Source of the DNA: Pedobacter sp.
Lineage (GTDB): Bacteria > Bacteroidota > Bacteroidia > Sphingobacteriales > Sphingobacteriaceae
Assembly: GCA_031119475.1 (NCBI GenBank)
Contig: JAVHXV010000002.1
Span: 124,001 to 188,000, forward strand
DNA length: 64,000 bases
Direction: 5' to 3'
The number at the start of each line of letters is the position of its first letter. Position 1 is the first letter of the stretch. The notes beneath the pieces are model-generated. The model saw only the letters and a program-made list of their open reading frames with translations. It did not search any database and was not told the DNA's origin. Of this stretch, positions 50,188-59,075 are shown in pieces. The translations under genes were made by a program, and so were the position numbers.

Positions 50188-52338
50188 TTATCCGCCACTT
50201 TCTTTTTCTTTTCGTCTTTGTGCCCTTCGTTCTTGGCGAAGCTGTTTTTTGGTTTTTACGGTATCGGTTTTTGGCGCAGGTTTAATTGTGGTATCAACCT
50301 TTGATCCGAATAGGCGGTCGAACAAGGTTTTTGACTTGTCCTGCATACCACCGGGAGGAATGGCTTCATCTTCTATCGCTTCAATTTTTGCCGTATCGAT
50401 TATAACCGAATCAGGCAAGAGATATTGCCTCAGCCCTTCACGCAAGCGGACATTGTAAAAGCCATATCCGGCAGTATCAGGAACGGTCAGTCCACGGCGC
50501 GCCATGGTATTTCCAATAAATTGAAAATAATTGTACAGATATCCTTTTAGGCTGCCATCGCTCTGAAATTTATAGAGTGCCACTTTGGGCTTCGGAACAA
50601 TATTGGCCAAGAAAATTCCTTCACCGATTGTTAATTCTGATGGCAATTTGCCAAAGTAATGGTGTGCGGCTTCGCCGATGCCGTATACGTTTTGGCCCAT
50701 TTCAATAATGTTGAAATAAACTTCCAGCATGCGCTGTTTACTGACTAGGCGATTGTTTTCAATGAGCCAAACAATCAAGATTTCTTCCACTTTGCGAGAA
50801 AGGGTTTTTTGCCTGCTCAAGAACACGTTTTTGACCAGTTGCATAGAAATGGTACTGCCACCACGTTTGAACCGTTTTTCCTTAAAATTAACAGCAATTG
50901 ATTTTCGGATCGATTCTTCTACAAATCCATGGTGCCTGAAAAAAGAAGGATCTTCAGACGTGAGCAAGGCGTTTTTAAAGTTCGGCGAAATATCTTCCAA
51001 CCGGGTAAAGTTGGGATTGGAAGGGCCAATCAGGATATCCCGCATGGGTTTTCCATACTCGTAGGGCGTGTAAACAAATTCGGAATTGATCTTTTGTAGA
51101 TTTGTTTTCCCCCATTTTACGATCTTAAAATTGGTTGGCGTAAGTGTAGAATTAAACCTTACGCTATCCGGAATGGAGGTGTCGAGGTAAAAATCAAGGT
51201 TATAACGCAGCTTTCCACTCACCTGTATCCCTTCAAGAGATTCGAACATGCCGTGGGGAAAGGAGTCAAAAATCGCCTGTGCATCCTGTTCCTCGGCATT
51301 GATCTTCATTTCGTAGATCTTATGGGGCGAAAGCGTGTATTTTAGAAAAGGATGAACAGATGCATTTTTCAGAAAGACAGTAGAAGTGCTGTCCAGACAT
51401 ACATAATTCTCGCCGATCAGCATGTCTGCATCTATCTTTGCATCCGGAACAATAATATCGGCAGAAGAAATCCTTTTTTGATTAATCGTTAAGTTTTTGA
51501 TCGACCATGAACCAGAAATCTTGTAATCGTCGCCACTGTAGTCTGCCTCCTTCATTTCAGTACTCGCCGTATCGAAGCTCAGTTTGGTGCTGAATTTTTT
51601 TTCGAGATAGGCAGGCAGTTCAACCTTTTTTCCATCTGCAAAAATCTTGACATTCAAGCGTTTCCTGCTGGGATTTAATTTTCCGTTAATGTGCCAGGTT
51701 GCAGCGGTATCGTTTACGATGATGTTGGAAACAAGCTTGCCGTTATCTATTGTTGCGGCTGAAGTAAAGAACTTGAGCGAAGCCGTATCGTTGTCGTTTA
51801 ACTGCACCATGAAATTTTTCAGCTGCATGTCGTCAGGGATCTTATAAAAAACTTCGTTGAGCAGGTTACTGGCCAGATCGCTCAGGTTAACCTTGTGATC
51901 GGTGCTCACGCTATCTTTCTTTTTTCTCTTTAGAATAAAATCAAGGTTGGTCAGCGTATCCCTAATGACGACACTAACTTTCGCATCGTTCAAGTTGATA
52001 GCCGACAGTTTAACCTTTCCGAAAAGCAGTGGAAAAATCTTTACGGTAACTGTAATGTCGCTGATGGTAGACAAGGTATCCCGATCTTTTGGCACCAGTG
52101 AGATCTGCTTCATGTTCACCGAACTTAATCCCGTGAATCCGGCAGCGCCGATCTTGACCTGTAGCCCATAATCTTTATCGGCTTTCGAAATGGCCTTTGC
52201 CATGATCTTTTTGAGCAAGACTTCCCGTTTACAGTAGGCGACCGCGCCAGCGATAAAAAACAGCACGAAGAAAACTCCTAACACCCATGCGCCTATCTTA
52301 AGGTATTTTTTGGGGATGTTAATTTTGGGGAACTGCAT
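50188..52338 (-). CDS. Transglycosylase (GT51) protein with long AsmA-like N-terminus
   Basis: A 716-residue membrane protein. Residue 10-35 is a membrane span, followed by about 380 residues of beta-rich sequence with SLVPKDRDTLSTISDITVTVKIFPLLFGKVKLSAINLNDAKVSVV, which resembles AsmA/DUF748-type domains. The GT51 peptidoglycan glycosyltransferase domain is in the C-terminal part: LLTSEDPSFFRHHGF (catalytic Glu), RGGSTISMQLVKNVFLSRQKTLSRKVEEI and EVYFNIIEMGQNVYGIGEAAHHYFGK. There is no transpeptidase domain, so it resembles a monofunctional MtgA with a large extra part. Confidence 0.88.
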   Translation of the reverse strand: MQFPKINIPKKYLKIGAWVLGVFFVLFFIAGAVAYCKREVLLKKIMAKAISKADKDYGLQVKIGAAGFTGLSSVNMKQISLVPKDRDTLSTISDITVTVKIFPLLFGKVKLSAINLNDAKVSVVIRDTLTNLDFILKRKKKDSVSTDHKVNLSDLASNLLNEVFYKIPDDMQLKNFMVQLNDNDTASLKFFTSAATIDNGKLVSNIIVNDTAATWHINGKLNPSRKRLNVKIFADGKKVELPAYLEKKFSTKLSFDTASTEMKEADYSGDDYKISGSWSIKNLTINQKRISSADIIVPDAKIDADMLIGENYVCLDSTSTVFLKNASVHPFLKYTLSPHKIYEMKINAEEQDAQAIFDSFPHGMFESLEGIQVSGKLRYNLDFYLDTSIPDSVRFNSTLTPTNFKIVKWGKTNLQKINSEFVYTPYEYGKPMRDILIGPSNPNFTRLEDISPNFKNALLTSEDPSFFRHHGFVEESIRKSIAVNFKEKRFKRGGSTISMQLVKNVFLSRQKTLSRKVEEILIVWLIENNRLVSKQRMLEVYFNIIEMGQNVYGIGEAAHHYFGKLPSELTIGEGIFLANIVPKPKVALYKFQSDGSLKGYLYNYFQFIGNTMARRGLTVPDTAGYGFYNVRLREGLRQYLLPDSVIIDTAKIEAIEDEAIPPGGMQDKSKTLFDRLFGSKVDTTIKPAPKTDTVKTKKQLRQERRAQRRKEKESGG

Positions 52339-52521
52339 ATATGAATTTAGAAGTAATTGTTAAACAAACGCTTATCGCAAAAGTTTATTTCTTGTGTACT
52401 AATTATTGGCTGAATTCGACATCATGTACAATTTTAAAATGGAATTGTCTTATTCGTCTCATTTCGTGGTTAAAATTACAACAAAAAGGGTGATAGTAAA
52501 TTTTTTGTGCCCATGTTTTGT

Positions 52522-52529
52522 TAATTTTG
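52522..52529 (+). promoter_or_regulatory. -7 box of mrp, four bases before ATG (leaderless)
   Basis: TAATTTTG then AACA and ATG at 52534, the same spacing as for trmD and mfd. Confidence 0.7.
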
Positions 52530-52533
52530 AACA

Positions 52534-53610
52534 ATGATAATTACCGATGAGCAGGTTTATGCGGCTTTGCGCAATGTTGAAGATCCCGATCTGAAAAAAG
52601 ATCTGGTGACACTACACATGATCAAAGACCTAAAGATCGAAAACCAAAGGGTTGCATTTACCTTAGAGCTGACTACACCGGCCTGTCCGATGAAAGATAT
52701 GCTGAAGAATGCCTGTATCAATGCCGTTAAGCACTTGGTATCGGCCGATGCCGATGTTCAGGTCAATGTAACAGCAAAAGTGACCAGGCCTGTAGACACT
52801 TCGCAGTTGAAGGACATTAAAAATATTATCCTTGTTTCTTCGGGGAAAGGTGGAGTAGGCAAATCGACAGTGGCCAGCAACCTGGCGATTACACTTGCTG
52901 CCGAAGGGGCCAAGGTTGGGCTCATTGATGCCGATATCTATGGGCCGTCTGTTCCGATCATGTTTGGGCTGATTGGTGCAAAACCGGGCGCAAGGGAGAC
53001 TGCAGCGGGTAAGACATTGATCCTTCCGATTGAAAAATATGGCATCAAGCTGCTTTCCCTGGGATTTTTTGCAGATCCAGACCAGCCTGTGCCATGGCGT
53101 GGCCCAATGGCCTCAAATGCCATCAAACAGTTGTTTAATGATGCTGATTGGGGCGAGCTGGACTACCTGATCGTAGACTTGCCCCCTGGAACTGGAGATA
53201 TCCACATTACCATTAGCCAGAGTTTTCCAATAGCTGGTGCGGTTATTGTAACAACCCCACAACAGGTTGCACTTGCCGATACGAGAAAGGGATTGGCCAT
53301 GTTCAGGATGCAGGGCATTCAGATCCCGGTATTGGGCGTAATCGAAAATATGTCTTACTTTACGCCTGCGGAACTGCCAGCAAACAAATATTATATTTTT
53401 GGAAGTAACGGCGGAAGAGATTTGGCAGCGCAATATGGGGTGCCGTTTTTGGGAGAATTGCCATTGGTACAAGATGTTTCTGCTGCCGGAGATTTGGGTA
53501 CGCCGATTTCGCTAGAAAAACAGAGTCCTTCTGCCCAGGCATTTGCGGAAATTGCACAGAAAATAGCGCAACAGGTTTCTATCCATAATGTACAGCTGGC
53601 GAATTGCTAA
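52534..53610 (+). CDS. mrp: Mrp/ApbC-family Fe-S cluster carrier ATPase
   Basis: A 358-residue P-loop protein that holds and delivers Fe-S clusters. The N-terminal DUF59/MIP18 domain (residues 1-85, VYAALRNVEDPDLKKDLVTLHMI) is followed by the deviant Walker A SSGKGGVGKSTVASNLA near residue 110, DADIYGPSVPIMFGL, DLPPGTGDIHITISQ and TTPQQVALADTRKGL. It lacks the C-terminal CxxC of some members; the cysteine pattern for cluster binding is not clear here. The NifU-type gene follows after 34 bases. Confidence 0.92.
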   Translation: MIITDEQVYAALRNVEDPDLKKDLVTLHMIKDLKIENQRVAFTLELTTPACPMKDMLKNACINAVKHLVSADADVQVNVTAKVTRPVDTSQLKDIKNIILVSSGKGGVGKSTVASNLAITLAAEGAKVGLIDADIYGPSVPIMFGLIGAKPGARETAAGKTLILPIEKYGIKLLSLGFFADPDQPVPWRGPMASNAIKQLFNDADWGELDYLIVDLPPGTGDIHITISQSFPIAGAVIVTTPQQVALADTRKGLAMFRMQGIQIPVLGVIENMSYFTPAELPANKYYIFGSNGGRDLAAQYGVPFLGELPLVQDVSAAGDLGTPISLEKQSPSAQAFAEIAQKIAQQVSIHNVQLANC

Positions 53611-53644
53611 AAATTTGCTATTTTTATACTTTAAAAAATATAAG

Positions 53645-53890
53645 ATGAGTTTAACAGAACAAGTTGAGCAGGCGTTAGAAACCATCAGGCCCTATTTGAT
53701 AGCCGATGGCGGAAACGTAGCCATTGAAGAGATTACGCCGGATTATGTTGTTAAATTGAGATTATTAGGGAACTGTGGCAATTGTAAGATGAGCTTCATG
53801 ACAATGAAAGCAGGCATTGAACAGGCCATCATGAAGGCTGTTCCTGAAATTACCAGTGTTGTTGCCGTTGATCTAGCGGAACAGGAATAA
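53645..53890 (+). CDS. NifU-like Fe-S scaffold protein
   Basis: An 81-residue protein that is only the NifU C-terminal domain: ALETIRPYLIADGGNVAIEEITPDYVVKLRLLGNCGNCKMSFMTMKAGIEQAIMKAVPEI with the cluster-binding CGNC. It donates Fe-S clusters. The start is ATG 53645 (MSLTEQVEQ), not the 19-residue longer frame. Its location after mrp suggests a joint Fe-S assembly unit. Confidence 0.93.
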   Translation: MSLTEQVEQALETIRPYLIADGGNVAIEEITPDYVVKLRLLGNCGNCKMSFMTMKAGIEQAIMKAVPEITSVVAVDLAEQE

Positions 53891-53933
53891 GCTGATTTAA
53901 CACTATTTAACTAGCAATTAAAGCTTTTACAGT

Positions 53934-53941
53934 TATTTTTG
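53934..53941 (+). promoter_or_regulatory. -7 box four bases before ATG (leaderless)
   Basis: TATTTTTG then TAAA and ATG at 53946, the same spacing as for mrp and trmD. Confidence 0.65.
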
Positions 53942-53945
53942 TAAA

Positions 53946-54587
53946 ATGAAATATAGCTTAACGATCATATTGCTATTTTTTGTCGCCACGGTTTTTGCGC
54001 AAGAGGAAACCAAAAGCAATAAATTGGTTCAGTTTTCAGGGATTATTACTGATGCTGATAGCAATGCCGTTGTGCCCTATGTAACCATTACCAATAAAAG
54101 CTATAACGAACAAAAATATGCCGCCAATTATCAGGGGTATTTTTCATTTGTAGCGCATGCCGGAGATACGATCGAATTTTCTGCCGTAGGCTTTACAAGT
54201 AAGACCATTGTTTTGCCCACCCAGATTGCCGATCGGAAGTACACGGCAAAAATCCAATTAAAATCTGAAGTTGTCTACCTACAAACAGTCAGGGTATACC
54301 CTTGGGCAACGGTAGAAGAATTTACCAAAGATTTTTTGGCCCTAAAAGTGGCCGATGATGATATGGCAATCGCCAAGAGAAACCTTTCGCCCAAAAGCAT
54401 CAAGGGCATGTCGCAGATCTTATCAAGAGATGCGCAAGAGATTGCGAATGGAAATTACCGGAATAATTTTGACCGCATGATGAACGTAAACATGCGACAG
54501 ACCAATCCGTTGCTCAATCCTTTCGCCTGGGGCAAATTAATGCAGACCATCTTTAATGGCGATAAACTGCGAAGTGAAGAGCAGTAG
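53946..54587 (+). CDS. Exported carboxypeptidase-regulatory-like domain protein
   Basis: A 213-residue exported protein, signal peptide of about 18 residues (ending VFAQ). Residues 25-105 form a CarboxypepD_reg-like beta-sandwich (GIITDADSNAVVPYVTITNKSYNEQKYAANYQGYFSFVAHAGDTIEFSAVGFTSKTI), as used in Bacteroidetes receptor N-termini. The C-terminal part is helical, TVEEFTKDFLALKV..., with no motif. Such small free-standing forms are frequent; the target is unknown. Confidence 0.85.
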   Translation: MKYSLTIILLFFVATVFAQEETKSNKLVQFSGIITDADSNAVVPYVTITNKSYNEQKYAANYQGYFSFVAHAGDTIEFSAVGFTSKTIVLPTQIADRKYTAKIQLKSEVVYLQTVRVYPWATVEEFTKDFLALKVADDDMAIAKRNLSPKSIKGMSQILSRDAQEIANGNYRNNFDRMMNVNMRQTNPLLNPFAWGKLMQTIFNGDKLRSEEQ

Positions 54588-54688
54588 CCTTTAATTAGCT
54601 AATTTGTAGATGAGTTGATTAGGTGATCATCGCTTGTGGGTCATTTATTACCAAATCATCACATTAGCACATCGGCACCTCATTACAG

Positions 54689-55246
54689 TTACCTTTTCTT
54701 ATTCTGCTTAGGGAACCTCATTTTGTAGTCGGTGGATACATTCCCTTTGGAAATCGAATCAAGTTTGCCTTTCAGGAGCTGCTTTCGCAATAGGCTTAAC
54801 TTATCTGTAAATAACTTGCCTTCGATATGATCGTACTCATGTTGGATCACCCGAGCCGGGAAACCAGTTACACTTTCGGTATGTTGCTGCCAGTTTTCAT
54901 CATAATAACTGATGACGATATTGGGCTTGCGCACCACATCTTCCCTAATTTCTGGAATACTCAGACATCCCTCGTTGAAGGACCATGGCTCGCCACTTTC
55001 TTCTGTGATCTGGGCGTTGATAAAAACTTTCTTGTAGGCCGCTTCTTCTTCATCACCTATGGTATCGACCACAAACAAACGGATTGGAAGACCAATCTGT
55101 GGAGCGGCCAGCCCAACACCATTCGCATTGTACATGGTTTCGAACATGTTGCTAATCAATTGCTGCAGATCTGGATAGTGCTCGTCAATCGGCTCACAAA
55201 CTTTCTTCAAAACAGGATCGCCATAGGCAACGATAGGTAATTTCAT
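54689..55246 (-). CDS. def: Peptide deformylase
   Basis: A 185-residue iron/zinc enzyme that removes the formyl group from new proteins. All three motifs are present: GVGLAAPQIG (motif I), EGCLSIPE (motif II, Cys ligand) and QHEYDHIEG (motif III, HExxH). Length is typical. The TAATTTTG box on the minus strand (55251-55258) lies exactly four bases before the ATG, so the mRNA is expected to be leaderless. Unlike in many bacteria, fmt is not beside it. Confidence 0.97.
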   Translation of the reverse strand: MKLPIVAYGDPVLKKVCEPIDEHYPDLQQLISNMFETMYNANGVGLAAPQIGLPIRLFVVDTIGDEEEAAYKKVFINAQITEESGEPWSFNEGCLSIPEIREDVVRKPNIVISYYDENWQQHTESVTGFPARVIQHEYDHIEGKLFTDKLSLLRKQLLKGKLDSISKGNVSTDYKMRFPKQNKKR

Positions 55247-55250
55247 GCTG

Positions 55251-55258
55251 CAAAATTA
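55251..55258 (-). promoter_or_regulatory. -7 box of def, four bases before ATG (leaderless)
   Basis: TAATTTTG on the minus strand followed by CAGC and ATG at 55246. Confidence 0.7.
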
Positions 55259-55322
55259 CGAAAATGTTGGCTAGAAACAATAGCAGGACGGCGTTTGAAG
55301 ATTAGCGGATAGATTTGTTGGG

Positions 55323-56555
55323 TTATTCCAATGTCGGCGCAAACACCAATGAGCTGAGCAATTTTTCGTCTAGTATCTCATTTGCGATATTGGCCATATC
55401 CGTCGTACTTACAGCTTGTATTTTGTTGAATACGGTTTCCAAACTGTCTATTTTGTGGTAATCGATCAAGCTTTTGGCCATTGAAATAATCAGGCCAATC
55501 CTATTTTCTTCGCCCAATGCGATCTGTCCAATGAACTTCTGTTTGGCCTTTTGTAATTGGACTGGAGTTAGGGGTTTTTCTTTTATCTTTTTGAATTCTT
55601 TAAAGATTAGGGAGAATGCGCGGTCTACTTTTTCTTTGTCGGTTCCGAAATAGCAGGCAAAAATTCCAGTATCGCTCAGCGGACTATAGTTGGTCTCTAT
55701 GGTATAGGCGATTCCATATTTTTCTCTTAACTGTAAATTTAGGATCGAACTCATACCGGTGCCACCTAAAATGTTATTCAACAGCAATAAACCAGTTTTA
55801 TATGGGTGGTGGAGCGAATAGGCTGGAATGCCCATCATGCAATGTGCCTGCATAATCTGCTTTTTAACGACTTCTTTTTTAGCAGGAGCCAATTTCGGGG
55901 CAACTCTCTTTTTTTCCTTAAAATTGGCAGGAACTGGCTCAAAATATTTTGTACCTATTTTTACCAGTTTGTTCAAGGTATAGTCGCCCAAAACGGCTAT
56001 TACGATTTCATCTGTACGGTAATTGTCTTTGATAAATTGAAGGATGTCATTTCGCGTAAACCTGTTCACTGTCTGGGGAGTACCTAAAATATTTCTTCCC
56101 AGGGCATGGCCGGCAAAAAGCTGGTCTTCAAAATCATCATTGATGGCCTCTTCAGGCTGGTCGAGGTAGGAAGCAATTTCATCGAGCACCACGCCCTTTT
56201 CCTTTTCAATTTCTTCTTTGGGAAACACAGAGTGGAAAACAATATCATTAAAAAGTTCTAACGTACGGTCGAGGTACGGATTTAAAAATGAGGCATGGAT
56301 ACAGGTATATTCCTTTGTTGTATACGCATTTAAATCGGCACCGATACTTTCAAGCCGGGTCAGGATCTGATTGGTGCTGCGTTTTTTGGTGCGTTTGAAA
56401 ACCAGGTGTTCGATAAAATGGGCGAGTCCCATCTGTGCATCGTCCTCATCGCGCGAGCCACTGTTGATGAGGATACAGGCATGTGAGATCGATGAAGCGG
56501 CGGGAACATGGAGCAACCTGATGCCATTGCCCAGGGTATGGACGTTATATTTCAT
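55323..56555 (-). CDS. M16-family zinc peptidase
   Basis: A 410-residue peptidase with the inverted zinc motif HFIEH near residue 50 (MGLAHFIEHLVFKRT) and the distal Glu region (EKGVVLDEIASYLD). The second half carries the M16 C-terminal domain (LREKYGIAYTIETNYSPLSDTGIFACYFGT). Cytoplasmic or periplasmic processing of small peptides is likely, with no signal peptide seen. ATG 56555 (MKYNVHTLGNGIRLLHV) matches the family; the frame to 56579 overlaps the upstream gene more. Its start overlaps that gene by 11 bases. Confidence 0.93.
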   Translation of the reverse strand: MKYNVHTLGNGIRLLHVPAASSISHACILINSGSRDEDDAQMGLAHFIEHLVFKRTKKRSTNQILTRLESIGADLNAYTTKEYTCIHASFLNPYLDRTLELFNDIVFHSVFPKEEIEKEKGVVLDEIASYLDQPEEAINDDFEDQLFAGHALGRNILGTPQTVNRFTRNDILQFIKDNYRTDEIVIAVLGDYTLNKLVKIGTKYFEPVPANFKEKKRVAPKLAPAKKEVVKKQIMQAHCMMGIPAYSLHHPYKTGLLLLNNILGGTGMSSILNLQLREKYGIAYTIETNYSPLSDTGIFACYFGTDKEKVDRAFSLIFKEFKKIKEKPLTPVQLQKAKQKFIGQIALGEENRIGLIISMAKSLIDYHKIDSLETVFNKIQAVSTTDMANIANEILDEKLLSSLVFAPTLE

Positions 56556-56988
56556 TGGCCAGATCAGATTCTTGAACACCTAATGTCAGTGCGGCTTTCG
56601 CCAAAGTTGGTTTGCTCCACCACAAGGCAAAAAAAGTGAGCATGGCAAAAACCATAAATAGTGCATTGCTGGTAATCAGACAGCATACGATGTTGAATAA
56701 GGCTGCCGATTCGTACAGTGCGGCCTTCACGATAAAAGCGGTCTGGTAACGGGCCAGTTTTGAGGGGATATCGGTAGCTTCTTCGGCCGGGGCCAATACC
56801 TTATTTGAAATGATTGGGGCAATTGCCAGCACCACAATGACCATAATGGGCGCAGTGATTAAATCTGTGTCTGTATGGGCGAGTGAAAAATATAGCTTCC
56901 CTTGGTTAATGAAAAGAACCGTTCCTGCGAATATTAAGATCCCGATACAAAAGGCACGATGGATAAGCTGGGCAACTTTAAGCTTCAT
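56545..56988 (-). CDS. Four-span membrane protein of unknown function
   Basis: A 147-residue protein with about four hydrophobic segments (residues about 12-30, 42-62, 85-107 and 110-125), no cysteine or charged active motif, and a short C-terminal tail (TLGVQESDLANEI). I do not recognise a family. ATG 56988 is chosen since the longer frame (57036) begins with unrelated residues; the TATCTTTG box at 57008-57015 lies 19 bases before it. It is upstream of and overlapping with the M16 peptidase gene, so the two are likely coexpressed. Confidence 0.8.
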   Translation of the reverse strand: MKLKVAQLIHRAFCIGILIFAGTVLFINQGKLYFSLAHTDTDLITAPIMVIVVLAIAPIISNKVLAPAEEATDIPSKLARYQTAFIVKAALYESAALFNIVCCLITSNALFMVFAMLTFFALWWSKPTLAKAALTLGVQESDLANEI

Positions 56989-57007
56989 AGTTTTGCTGAT
57001 GATCGTA

Positions 57008-57015
57008 CAAAGATA
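57008..57015 (-). promoter_or_regulatory. -7 box for the membrane protein/M16 operon
   Basis: TATCTTTG on the minus strand, a full match, 19 bases before the ATG at 56988. Confidence 0.55.
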
Positions 57016-57144
57016 CGGTTTAGGCATGGAAGTCAAGTGGCCCCTAGCAAATACATTAAACCTCCTACTGTCATTTTGACCTATATAAGAGTTTGGAACA
57101 AGGCTTGATAAGCTTAGTTAAATCAAAAAAAAGCAGTATAGATT

Positions 57145-59031
57145 ATGACAACAGAAAAAGGAAGTATTTCCATACACACGGAAAACATTTTCCCGATCAT
57201 CAAAAAGTTTTTGTATTCGGATAATGAGATCTTTTTAAGGGAATTAGTTTCTAATGCCGTTGATGCCGTTCAAAAAATAAAGCGTTTGGCTGCATTAGGG
57301 CAATATAATGGAGAAGTAGGCGAGCCTTTGGTACAAGTTAGCCTAGATGCCGCTGCAAAAACCATCACCATTAGCGACAATGGTCTGGGAATGACGGCAG
57401 ACGAGATCAAAAAATACATCAACCAGGTTGCCTTTTCTGGTGCGAGCGAGTTTGTAGAGAAGTTTAAGGATGCAAAAGACGCAAATGAGATCATTGGTAA
57501 ATTCGGACTTGGATTTTACTCTGCGTTTATGGTGGCAGATTTGGTCGAAATACAGACTTTATCTTATCAGGAAGGTGCATCGCCGGCAAAATGGATCTGC
57601 GATGGCAGCACTGAATTTGAAATCTCCCAAGGCAATAGGACTACGCGCGGTACCAGCATCATCCTACATGTGAATGCCGAATCTGAAGAATTTTTGAGTG
57701 AGCATAAGCTACAGGAAATCTTGGATAAATATGCCAAGTTTTTACCTGTGCCCATCCAATTCGGTACAAAATCAGAGCAGGAAGCGGATGGTGAAGATGA
57801 AGAGGGAAAACCAAAGTATAAAACTGTCGAGGTTCCAAACATAGTGAATACCACCAATCCGATCTGGACCAAGGCGCCTGCAGATTTGTCAGACGAAGAT
57901 TACCTGGCTTTTTACAAAGAACTCTATCCATTTTCTGAAGATCCGTTGTTTTGGATCCACCTTAATGTAGATTATCCTTTTAACCTGACCGGGGTATTAT
58001 ATTTTCCGAAATTGAAGGAAGATTTCGATATGCAGCGCAACAAAATCAAGCTGTTCAGCCGTCAGGTCTTCATTACCGACGAGGTGAAAGACATCGTCCC
58101 TGAGTTTTTAATGCTGCTGCACGGGGTAATCGACTCTCCTGATATTCCACTAAATGTTTCGCGCAGCTTCCTTCAGGCTGATGGCAACGTTAAAAAGATC
58201 AATAGCTACATCACCAAAAAAGTAGCGGATAAATTGGCCGAACTGTTCAACAAGGACCGTAAAGGTTTCGAGGAGAAATGGACAGATATCGGACTGTTCG
58301 TGAAATATGGAATGATCAGTGAGGAAAAGTTTTATGAAAAAGGAAAAGATTTTGCTTTGCTGACCAATACCAAAGGCGAACATTTTACGCTTGAAGAATA
58401 TAAAGAAAAAATCAAGGCCGTACAGACCGATAAGAATGGTGCTCTGGTTTACCTGTATACTACCGATCCTGAAAAACAGGATGGCTTTATCCAGGCCGCA
58501 GAAAAAAGAGGTTATGATGTGTTGGTGATGAACTCACCAATTGATGGACATTTTGTAAGCAGTTTGGAGCAGAAGCTTGAAAAAACGGTATTGAAGAGGG
58601 TTGATGCCAGCGTGACCAACAAACTCATTGAACAAGATGAAACATTGGAATCGGTGTTGAGTGAAGAACAATCGACCGCCATAAAAGGAATTTTCGAAAA
58701 AGCGATCACTAAGCCTGGCTACACTGTAGAAGTAATTGGCCTAAGCCCTGATGATAGTCCGGTAACCATTACCATGGACGAATTTATGCGCCGCATGAAA
58801 GATATGGCCAAAATGGGCGGCGGGATGAGTTTTTATGGAAACATGCCCGATAGCTACAAGGTTGCAGTGAACGGAAACCATAAGTTGGTAGCCAAGATCT
58901 TGGCATCGGCCGATGAAGCTGAGCAGAGCAAATTTGCCAAACAGGCTGTTGATCTGGCATTGCTTTCACAAGGCATGCTTACAGGCCCGGAACTGACCGC
59001 TTTTGTAAGCCGTAGTGTAGAACTAATTTAG
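57145..59031 (+). CDS. htpG: Molecular chaperone HtpG (Hsp90)
   Basis: A 628-residue ATP-dependent dimeric chaperone. The N-terminal GHKL ATPase has NAVDAVQKI, ITISDNGLGMTADEI and GKFGLGFYSAFMVAD; the middle domain has the region DSPDIPLNVSRSFLQAD with the catalytic Arg; the C-terminal dimerisation domain is complete. There is a Bacteroidetes-like acidic insert (SEQEADGEDEEGKPKY) in the region between N and middle domains. A strong terminator follows. No promoter box is obvious. Confidence 0.97.
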   Translation: MTTEKGSISIHTENIFPIIKKFLYSDNEIFLRELVSNAVDAVQKIKRLAALGQYNGEVGEPLVQVSLDAAAKTITISDNGLGMTADEIKKYINQVAFSGASEFVEKFKDAKDANEIIGKFGLGFYSAFMVADLVEIQTLSYQEGASPAKWICDGSTEFEISQGNRTTRGTSIILHVNAESEEFLSEHKLQEILDKYAKFLPVPIQFGTKSEQEADGEDEEGKPKYKTVEVPNIVNTTNPIWTKAPADLSDEDYLAFYKELYPFSEDPLFWIHLNVDYPFNLTGVLYFPKLKEDFDMQRNKIKLFSRQVFITDEVKDIVPEFLMLLHGVIDSPDIPLNVSRSFLQADGNVKKINSYITKKVADKLAELFNKDRKGFEEKWTDIGLFVKYGMISEEKFYEKGKDFALLTNTKGEHFTLEEYKEKIKAVQTDKNGALVYLYTTDPEKQDGFIQAAEKRGYDVLVMNSPIDGHFVSSLEQKLEKTVLKRVDASVTNKLIEQDETLESVLSEEQSTAIKGIFEKAITKPGYTVEVIGLSPDDSPVTITMDEFMRRMKDMAKMGGGMSFYGNMPDSYKVAVNGNHKLVAKILASADEAEQSKFAKQAVDLALLSQGMLTGPELTAFVSRSVELI

Positions 59032-59035
59032 AACG

Positions 59036-59064
59036 AACGGTCGGCCAAAAGCCGGCCGTTTTTT
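59036..59064 (+). terminator. Terminator of htpG
   Basis: AACGGTCGGC pairs with GCCGGCCGTT (one G-T pair) around a five-base loop, and a T-run follows. Confidence 0.85.
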
Positions 59065-59075
59065 GTAATGATCAG

